Of a stretch of 64,000 nucleotides of DNA, positions 58,218-64,000 are shown piece after piece. The notes under the pieces are model-generated. The model had not been told where the DNA came from, made no database searches, and worked only from the letters and a program-made list of their open reading frames with translations. This DNA is from Caenimonas sedimenti (lineage in GTDB: Bacteria; Pseudomonadota; Gammaproteobacteria; Burkholderiales; Burkholderiaceae_C). Position numbers and translations under genes: made by a program. The first letter of the stretch is position 1. Each line of letters opens with the position of its first letter. The DNA is taken from the NCBI RefSeq assembly GCF_007833165.1, contig NZ_VOBQ01000004.1, positions 513,112-577,111 of the forward strand. The letters are read 5' to 3'.

Positions 58218-59849
58218 TTAACGCGTGAAGCGGTGCTCGGAGCTCACGCCGTAGGTGCCGGACTGGCCAGCAGCCACTTGCGGGTTGGTCGCCTTGATGA
58301 ACGAACCGCCCATCACCGGCAGACCCAGGTTGGTCGCGCCGCTGCGCACGTTGACCACGCCCCAGCCGTTCGTGAAGGCCGACGAGCTGGTGTCCTGGCG
58401 AGCGACGGTGCCGCCCAGCACGGAGACGCCGGAGTCAGCGAAGCTCAGGACGCTGGTTTCGCCGCAGAACGTCGTGATGCTGATGTTGCCCGGGGAGAAG
58501 ACGGCGCCCGAAGACTTCGTCTGCTCTTCACGGTCATAGAACGTCTGAGCCGTGGCGTCCACGCAGATCTGCTGAGCGTTGCCCGTGTTGATGCGGGTGT
58601 TGCTGTCGTGGAAGAACGGCAGGTTCAGCGTCGGGTCCAGCGTCTGGCTGTACAGACGGCGGGACGTGGCCGGCGAGTAGTCCATCGCCACGCTGTAACG
58701 GCGGGTGGGCATGGAGAACACCCAGTCCGTCTTGGCGGAGATGATCGCGTCCGTCGCGTATTCGTTCACCACGGTCTGGACAGCCAGGGCGGCGGTCAGC
58801 GTACCAGCCTGGATCAGCGGGGTGGCTGCGCCGGCGTACGGCGTGGACATGTCGGGCAGGTCGAAGAACGCGGCCGGGATGGCGGGCAGGCCGGCGGCGG
58901 CGGTGCAGACGTTGGCGGCGGTCAGGCTCGTGCAGACGTTGGCGGTGCGCAGCACCGGGTCAGCCGTCACGTTGTTGATCACGCCAGGGTACTGCGTGGC
59001 GCTCTGCGGGAACACCACGAAGTTGCCACGGCCGTCGACGTTGCCGGCGGTCAGCGCGCGCACGGCGACCATGCTACCGGAGTAGGTGGTCGTCTGCGGC
59101 ACGTTGATGATCGTCCAGTTGCCGAACAGGCCGGTCGTGGGCGTGGCCAGGCCGCGGTTGGCCGCAGTGGCCTCGGCGGTGTGGTTCGTGTCCAGGATGG
59201 CCGTGTTGATGGCGGTGGACGTGCAGGGCGGGGTGCCAGCAACGTGCTTGATCGCCGTGTACAGGTTGGATTGCTTGGCGACAGCCGAACCGTCGTACAG
59301 CGACTGGGTCGACGGGATGTCGGCCATGTTGAAGATCTCGATGTAACCTTCACGCGTGTTGTTCGGGATGTCGTTGCCGGACTTGCTGGTCAGGCGGGCG
59401 GTCACGAACTGTTGCGGCACGCCGGCTGCCAGCTGGGGCAGCGTGCAGGTCTTGTCGCTGGTGACGATCTGCGCGGGCGCAGTGGTCGTCGGGGCCGTCA
59501 CGGTGGCGTTCCACACGTCGCCGGGGGACATCAGGACCGTGAAGTCCAAAATGTCGTCGGAGTTGCTGGCGCCGCGGAAGCGCACCTTCATCACTTTACC
59601 GTTCACCGTGTCGGTGTTGGTCACGCTGATGATGGTGGCGTTGCCGTTTTGGGCGTTGAAATAGGGGGTGATCAGCTGGTGGCCGATGCCGCCAGCGGCC
59701 AGCACGAGCTGGGTCGCCGTGGTGGCACCCAGGACCGCGCTGGTCGGCGCCGCGCCGGTACCGACGATGACGTCCGCGGAAGCCGCGCCGACAAAACCCA
59801 TGCCACCCACCAGGGTGGCAATACTCATTGCGAGAGCATTCTTTCTCAT
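58218..59849 (-). CDS. Large secreted Thr/Ser/Asn-rich surface protein, unknown family
   Basis: 543 aa. The signal peptide (MRKNALAMSIATLVGGMGFV, cleavage near ASA-DVIVG) is clear. The mature part is rich in Thr, Ser, Ala and Asn, looks beta-stranded (NATIISVTNTDTVNGKVMKV) and has six cysteines that could form three disulfides. No membrane anchor is visible. TGGAG lies 7 nt before the ATG; a TTG three bases upstream is not needed. It has its own terminator and a 178-bp AT-rich upstream region, so it is probably strongly expressed. Next to type II secretion genes it is a plausible secreted substrate or surface-layer component; I do not recognise the family. Confidence 0.75.
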   Translation of the reverse strand: MRKNALAMSIATLVGGMGFVGAASADVIVGTGAAPTSAVLGATTATQLVLAAGGIGHQLITPYFNAQNGNATIISVTNTDTVNGKVMKVRFRGASNSDDILDFTVLMSPGDVWNATVTAPTTTAPAQIVTSDKTCTLPQLAAGVPQQFVTARLTSKSGNDIPNNTREGYIEIFNMADIPSTQSLYDGSAVAKQSNLYTAIKHVAGTPPCTSTAINTAILDTNHTAEATAANRGLATPTTGLFGNWTIINVPQTTTYSGSMVAVRALTAGNVDGRGNFVVFPQSATQYPGVINNVTADPVLRTANVCTSLTAANVCTAAAGLPAIPAAFFDLPDMSTPYAGAATPLIQAGTLTAALAVQTVVNEYATDAIISAKTDWVFSMPTRRYSVAMDYSPATSRRLYSQTLDPTLNLPFFHDSNTRINTGNAQQICVDATAQTFYDREEQTKSSGAVFSPGNISITTFCGETSVLSFADSGVSVLGGTVARQDTSSSAFTNGWGVVNVRSGATNLGLPVMGGSFIKATNPQVAAGQSGTYGVSSEHRFTR

Positions 59850-59870
59850 CAAGAACTCCAGTTAAAAAGT

Positions 59871-59934
59871 TTGGTAAGCGTGACTACCAAGAAAAACGCC
59901 GGGGAATGGTAGCACAGTGCAATTTTTGGTAGCA
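59871..59934 (-). promoter_or_regulatory. Cluster of four TGGTA elements upstream of the secreted protein gene
   Basis: TTGGTA (59871) and TACCAA (59885) form an inverted repeat with 8-nt spacer. TGGTAGCA occurs twice more at 59907 and 59927, exactly 20 bp apart. On the coding strand the outer copies read TTGCTA and TACCAT about 18 bp apart, so part of the set may be a -35/-10 pair. The remainder of 59853-60030 is AT-rich with no gene. Confidence 0.55.
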
Positions 59935-60030
59935 AGGCAACAAGCCCGAGGGTCGCGTCGCATGTTGCTTGAAAGAAACACACCTGAAGACCTCAATCGA
60001 TAGGCACGTCTCCCCTTCTAGAAATGAACT

Positions 60031-60453
60031 TTACAAGGCCTGATGCAGCCACCAATTGCCGTCTTCCAGCAACCAGGTTTCCTCGAACTGCACGGTGATC
60101 GTATCGTTAAACCTACCGGCGATCAAAGGCTTTACGCTGACCTTCAAGCCGACCGTGCAACGCTGTTCCGTGCAGGCAACGGCGGCGACCTCGGCTTTCT
60201 CCCAGGCCGCACCTGATCCCAGGGCCCGGCGGTAGGCGTCCAGATCGCGCGCCTTGCGATAGCTGGGCGTCAACAACGCGTATGCGCCCGCATAGTCGGC
60301 CTTCGCGAAGGCATTCGCCCGTTGGGCGGCCCTGGCGCGCACGACGTCTTCCTTGCTGGCCGCGCCGGGCATGGCCGCACAACCCGCCAGGGCTGCGGCG
60401 AAGACCAGCGCCAGGAAGCGCGCGCCGGGTGTTGTTGTTTTGCGACTCGTCAT
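60031..60453 (-). CDS. Putative lipoprotein with NTF2-like C-terminal region
   Basis: 140 aa. A lipoprotein signal with lipobox LAGC at C25 follows a basic, hydrophobic leader. The mature part has a helical start (RARAAQRANAFAKADYAGAYALLTPSYRKARD) and a strand-rich end (GRFNDTITVQFEETWLLEDGNWWLHQAL), an arrangement like small NTF2/SnoaL-type domains. AAGGAG precedes the ATG by 10 nt. It follows gspD by 67 bp on the same strand, so it may belong to the secretion operon, but it is not a standard pilotin that I can name. Confidence 0.72.
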   Translation of the reverse strand: MTSRKTTTPGARFLALVFAAALAGCAAMPGAASKEDVVRARAAQRANAFAKADYAGAYALLTPSYRKARDLDAYRRALGSGAAWEKAEVAAVACTEQRCTVGLKVSVKPLIAGRFNDTITVQFEETWLLEDGNWWLHQAL

Positions 60454-60520
60454 GGGATCCGGATCTCCTTCTGGATGGAACGTGATGGAAATGGGGCTTG
60501 CGCCCCGGGGCAGTTTTGAA

Positions 60521-62692
60521 TTAGGGCTTCCGCAGCATGTCGCGGCCCTCGAAACTTTTCATGCGTTCGCGCAGCTCGGCGCCGACGTCGCGGGCGTCGA
60601 GGTCGGAACGGACCACGCGCGGCGTGATGACCACCAGCAGCTCGGTGCGGGAGACGTTGCGTGACTGCGCGCCGAACAGCCCCCCCACCACCGGGATCTC
60701 CGACAGCACGGGAAGGCCGCGGTTGCCCGACCCGTCGTTGTCGCGGATCAGGCCGCCGAGCACCAGTGTCTCGCCGGAGCGGACCGCGACCTTGCTGATG
60801 ATCTGGCGCTGCAGGAAGCTGCGCTGGCCGGTCGCCGCGGTGTCGGGCGGACCGACGTCGGTGACGGACTGGTTGATCGCCATCGTCACCACGTTCTCCG
60901 CGCTCACCGAGGGGGTCACCTGCAGGTTCACGCCGGTGTCCTTGTAGGTGATGCTCTGGGTGATGTTGCCGCCGCTGGTGACCGTTTCCGACGAGCGGAT
61001 CGGCGTCTGGTTGCCCACGGCGATGCCGGCCGTATGGTTGTCCAGCACCATGACGGAGGGGCTGGAGATGACCTTGACGAGCGACTTCTCGGCCAGGGCG
61101 TTCAGCACCGCCTGGACGGCTCCCAGGGAATTGCGCAGCGTGTACGAGAAGCCCGCCGTCTGGGCCACCGTGGGCGAGATGTTCCCGAGGACGCTGCTGG
61201 CCGTCTGGCTGATGGCACCAGTGCCGCTGAGCCCGCTCCGGGCCTTGTCCGTGAAGTACCACTGCAGCCCGTACTGCAGGTCGTCCCCGAGGGTCACTTC
61301 GACGATGCTGGCCTCGATCAGCACCTGCACCGGCGATACGTCCAGGCGGCGCAATGCCGCCTCGATCTTCGCGTACTCGCCGGCCAGCGCGTAGATCAGG
61401 ATGGCGTTGTTCAGTTCGTCGGCGATGACGCGCGCGCCCTGTGCCGTCGTGGTCACCGAGCCGACCCGGGACTGCGCGTTCGGCTGCGCGTTCGCGCCCG
61501 CCCCGGCGAGCGAGTTGATCGCTCCGGCGCCGCCGGTCCCGCCGGTGGTGGCGGAGAGGCCCGGCGCCACGCTGGGGGTGGTGGTGGTCGTCGTCGTCCT
61601 GTCACCACCGAAGACGCCACTGAGCACTTCGGCCAGGTGCTTCGCCGAGCCGTTCCTGACCGGGTAGATATAAAGCTGCGGCTCCAGGGCGCTGCTGCCC
61701 GGGCGGTCCAGGCGTTCGATCCAGGCCCGCGCCTCCTCCAGGTAGGCGGCGCGCGGCGAGACCAGCAGCAGGCTGTTGATCCGTTCGATCGGCAACACGC
61801 GAATGGCGCCGAACAGCGAACTCGCCTCGGCGGCCTGCTGCGCCTGCGCGGCGGCCGCCGCGGCGCTGGCTGCCGTCGCGCCGCCTGGGCCGGCGGGCCG
61901 CAAGGTGGTCGTCGGAGGCGCCGCGGCCGGCAAGCCGCCCGCCATCGAGCGCAGCGCGGCGTCGACTTCGCGCACCGACGCATATTTCAAGGGCACGATG
62001 GCCACCGACATGCCCTTCAGCAGGTCGACGTCGAAGGTGCTGACGATGTCCAGCCAGCCCTCGGCCTGGCTGCGGCTGCCGGCCAGCACCAGCAGGTTGC
62101 GCAGGGGGTCCACCCGCACCAGTGCCGTTGGCGGCAGCAGCGGCCGCAGGATCGCGGCCATCTCGCCGGCGCCGATGTATTGCAGCGGAATGATGACGGT
62201 GCCCGTGCCGGGCGGCAGCACGCCGTTGGCGGCGATCCGGGGGGCCGCGACGATGCCCACCAGCGCCTCGGGCCGGCCGATGTGGTAGACGCCGCGGGCA
62301 TCGCGCGCCATGGCGATGCCGTTGGCCTGCAGCGCGGTTTCGAGCATGTAAACCGCCTGGTCGGCGGGCACGTCGCCGCGCGTGGCGAGGGTGATGTTGC
62401 CCGCCAGCTGCGTGTGCACGACGTAGTCGGCGCGCAGGATGTCGCGCATGATCACATGCACCACATCCGACATCGGCGCATCCTCGAACCGGAACGAGTT
62501 GGCCGTGCCCTCGGGGATGGGCCCCTGGCGCGGGTTGGCGACGACCCGGTCGTTGCCCCGGATGTAGGCGCCTCCGGGCGTCGCGGCGGCGGGCGCCGGC
62601 GCCGCAGGTGACGGCACCGCCGGCGCCTGGGCCAGCGCGGAACCGCCCATGGCGAGCGCGAGCGCGAGGAGGGCGAAACGGGGTGCGGGCAT
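60521..62692 (-). CDS. gspD: Type II secretion system secretin GspD
   Basis: 723 aa. Signal peptide 1-22, then N0/N1-N3 domains (FRFEDAPMSDVVHVIMRDIL, IPLQYIGAGEMAAILRPLL, VPLKYASVREVDAALRSM, YPVRNGSAKHLAEVL) broken by Ala/Thr/Gly-rich linkers, and the secretin core (VLIEASIVEVTLGDDLQYG, VKVISSPSVMVLDNHTAGIAVGNQTPI, GETLVLGGLIRDND, LSEIPVVGGLFGAQS, ELLVVITPRVV). It forms the outer-membrane channel. The order GspM, GspC-like, GspD, all leftward, marks a T2SS locus continuing beyond the right edge. Confidence 0.94.
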   Translation of the reverse strand: MPAPRFALLALALAMGGSALAQAPAVPSPAAPAPAAATPGGAYIRGNDRVVANPRQGPIPEGTANSFRFEDAPMSDVVHVIMRDILRADYVVHTQLAGNITLATRGDVPADQAVYMLETALQANGIAMARDARGVYHIGRPEALVGIVAAPRIAANGVLPPGTGTVIIPLQYIGAGEMAAILRPLLPPTALVRVDPLRNLLVLAGSRSQAEGWLDIVSTFDVDLLKGMSVAIVPLKYASVREVDAALRSMAGGLPAAAPPTTTLRPAGPGGATAASAAAAAAQAQQAAEASSLFGAIRVLPIERINSLLLVSPRAAYLEEARAWIERLDRPGSSALEPQLYIYPVRNGSAKHLAEVLSGVFGGDRTTTTTTTPSVAPGLSATTGGTGGAGAINSLAGAGANAQPNAQSRVGSVTTTAQGARVIADELNNAILIYALAGEYAKIEAALRRLDVSPVQVLIEASIVEVTLGDDLQYGLQWYFTDKARSGLSGTGAISQTASSVLGNISPTVAQTAGFSYTLRNSLGAVQAVLNALAEKSLVKVISSPSVMVLDNHTAGIAVGNQTPIRSSETVTSGGNITQSITYKDTGVNLQVTPSVSAENVVTMAINQSVTDVGPPDTAATGQRSFLQRQIISKVAVRSGETLVLGGLIRDNDGSGNRGLPVLSEIPVVGGLFGAQSRNVSRTELLVVITPRVVRSDLDARDVGAELRERMKSFEGRDMLRKP

Positions 62693-62714
62693 GGGCGATC
62701 GCTCTCTGTGGTCG

Positions 62715-63362
62715 TTATCTTTGATTGACGGGGGGCAGGCCATTGCGGATGTTCATCTCGTTGATGTAGCGCAGGCGGGCCCGCTCTTCTTCCTGGGCGC
62801 GCTGGGCGCCGGTCATCTGAGTCGGCGCGGGCGGCGGGGTTCCGGCGGCCGGCGGGTTGGCGGGCGGCTTCACATGGATGGCGCCCGGCGCCGTCCGCGC
62901 GGCCGCGAGGGAAAAGACGCGGTTTTCCGTGCCGCGGGTGAAGGTCACGTCGCGGCCTTCGATCCTGGACAGCGTCCAGTCCCCGAAACGCTCGTTCACC
63001 GCGGCGCGGCGGACGCGCCCGTCCGCGCGCGCGACCACCCCGGCGCCATTGGCCCCGTTGAACACACCCAGGATCTGCAGGCTCGCCAGCGCGTCAGGTG
63101 CCGGTGGCGGCGCCGGCGGCGGGGGCGGCCGGCGGGTGGGCGAGAACAGCGGGCGGTCCGACATGGCGACCAGCTGCCCGACTTCATCGCTGCGCGCGCG
63201 GGACAAGCCCGCGAGCGGCCCCGAGAAATCGGGCTTGATCGCGCGCGGCGGCTCCCAGTGGGTGTTGCGCAGCTGGCCGTCCTTGCCGATCCACAGCCAG
63301 GCCAGCAGCACGGCCAGGGCGAGGTTGGGCGCGAGGAGGAAAGGCAAGAGGCTCTTCCTCAT
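62715..63362 (-). CDS. GspC-like type II secretion protein
   Basis: 215 aa. One N-terminal membrane span (about 6-25), a linker with SDRPLFSPTRR followed by a proline run, then a small beta domain (LASLQILGVFNGANGAGVVA, WTLSRIEGRDVTFTRG) like the HR domain of GspC or PilP/GspN-type proteins. The PDZ domain of full GspC is missing; the C-terminus is polar. It should link the inner-membrane platform to GspD. The start is set by an ATGA overlap with gspM; gspD follows after 22 bp. Automatic tools may call it GspN. Confidence 0.78.
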   Translation of the reverse strand: MRKSLLPFLLAPNLALAVLLAWLWIGKDGQLRNTHWEPPRAIKPDFSGPLAGLSRARSDEVGQLVAMSDRPLFSPTRRPPPPPAPPPAPDALASLQILGVFNGANGAGVVARADGRVRRAAVNERFGDWTLSRIEGRDVTFTRGTENRVFSLAAARTAPGAIHVKPPANPPAAGTPPPAPTQMTGAQRAQEEERARLRYINEMNIRNGLPPVNQR

Positions 63363-63910
63363 GACCTCTTCCTCAGGACGAACAGCTTGAACTGGATGCC
63401 CAGCCGGGCCGGCACCTCGGCCCGCACGGCGCCAATGGTCTGCAGGCTCATGCTCTCGAAATGGATGGCGGGCTTCTCGGAGGCCAGGACCACGAGCACG
63501 GCCTGGAGAGCCCCCATGTCGCCCTCGAGCTGGACCGTGATCGGGATGCGGTCGAAGGCGCCTTCGGCCTTGGCCGGCAGCACCTGGCTGCTCACGAGGG
63601 TGAGGCCGGCCACCGTCGCCACGTTGCGCACGCGCTGCTGCGCATCGGCGCCGGTCTGGCTGACGTCCTGGCCGGCCGGGTAGGCGAAGCGGGCGAGGTG
63701 GGCCTGGACGGCGCGCTGGGCCTGCGTCAGCTCGGCCTGGCTTGCCTCCAGCCCCAGCAGGCGCGCATAACGCGGCTCGACTTCGGCCAGCCGGCCGTTG
63801 GCCCACTGGTGCTTGCTCCACAGGTAAAACGCCGTGCCCAGCACGGGCAACAGCAGCAGCAGGACCAGCACGGCCATCGCCGCGCGTTCGCGCATGACCA
63901 CGGCCCTCAT
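63359..63910 (-). CDS. gspM: Type II secretion system protein GspM
   Basis: 183 aa. One N-terminal membrane span (about 11-31), a coiled segment (LAEVEPRYARLLGLEASQAEL) and a ferredoxin-like periplasmic domain (ITVQLEGDMGALQAVLVVLASEKPAIHFESMSLQ), the usual GspM/PulM layout. It is part of the inner-membrane platform with GspL, F and E. Its ATG overlaps the preceding gene by ATGA and its stop overlaps the GspC-like gene in the same way. Confidence 0.85.
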   Translation of the reverse strand: MRAVVMRERAAMAVLVLLLLLPVLGTAFYLWSKHQWANGRLAEVEPRYARLLGLEASQAELTQAQRAVQAHLARFAYPAGQDVSQTGADAQQRVRNVATVAGLTLVSSQVLPAKAEGAFDRIPITVQLEGDMGALQAVLVVLASEKPAIHFESMSLQTIGAVRAEVPARLGIQFKLFVLRKRS

Positions 63911-64000
63911 GGCGCAGGCCTCGCCGGCGCGCCGAAAGTGGCACCGCCAAAACTGGCGCCGCCGCCGCGCGCCGGGGCGGCCGCGGGCGGCGCCGCGGCT
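63907..64000 (-). CDS. 3' end of a gene upstream of gspM (probably gspL), partial
   Basis: Thirty codons plus stop are present, rich in Ala, Pro and Gly (RGGGASFGGATFGAPARPAP at the end). Its TGA overlaps the gspM ATG. The tail has no diagnostic motif. GspL is the usual partner before gspM, so this is a positional guess. Confidence 0.5.
   Translation of the reverse strand, partial: AAAPPAAAPARGGGASFGGATFGAPARPAP

Overview
The window is GC-rich chromosomal DNA of a betaproteobacterium, most likely Burkholderiales and close to Comamonadaceae (Ramlibacter/Variovorax-like). This rests on housekeeping blocks I associate with that group: hemW-rdgB-rph-PP2C-kinase-yicC, gmk-rpoZ-spoT with greB nearby, and argB with slmA. 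The genus is inference. Genes are tightly packed, many pairs overlap by ATGA or GTGA, and no gap between genes exceeds 300 bases.

Layout. 1-12.0 kb: urea/nitrogen region. It holds the 5' part of urtA (urea ABC transporter binding protein), an FAD oxidoreductase, a hemerythrin-like protein, a LuxR-type response regulator and a very large sensor kinase whose N-terminal half is an NCS1-type permease. Divergent from the kinase is a urease operon, ureA-(57-aa His-rich membrane microprotein)-ureB-ureC-ureE-ureF-ureG. ureD is not in the window. 11.9-20.6 kb: tRNA-Ser(UGA), an acetyltransferase, an RcnB-like exported protein, hemW, rdgB, rph, a PP2C phosphatase/Ser-Thr kinase pair, yicC, a FimV-like membrane protein, gmk and rpoZ. 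20.6-29.9 kb: spoT and greB, separated by a sulfation island: a NodB-like deacetylase candidate, a sulfotransferase, a CysD with a 180-residue N-terminal extension, and a CysN-CysC fusion. Together these would make PAPS and transfer sulfate to an unknown acceptor.

29.9-38.9 kb: a sugar-acid catabolic locus. An FAH-family hydrolase and two SDR dehydrogenases run leftwards. A FadR-type GntR regulator, a TRAP transporter (DctP-Q-M), a UxaA-family dehydratase and an LDH2-family dehydrogenase run rightwards. A 9-bp inverted repeat lies in the shared promoter region. The set fits an L-fuconate-like non-phosphorylative route, but the substrate is inferred. 38.9-43.8 kb: a small exported protein, PdeM phosphoesterase, SlmA, a TctE/TctD-type two-component system and argB.

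43.9-57.3 kb: a cell-surface glycan cluster with a WecA/MraY-like transferase, a GT2 enzyme, RmlB, a 1323-aa methyltransferase-coiled coil-GT2-GT4 fusion, a TPR-GT41 protein, an O-acyltransferase, an LpxL-like protein lacking the usual catalytic acid, and a Wzm/Wzt-type ABC exporter. 57.3-64.0 kb: a parvulin isomerase, a large secreted Thr/Ser-rich protein with repeated TGGTA elements upstream, a lipoprotein, and type II secretion genes (GspD, a GspC-like protein, GspM and the 3' end of another gene) cut by the right edge.

The most unusual items are the permease-kinase fusion beside urease, the microprotein inside the urease operon, and the sulfation island between spoT and greB.
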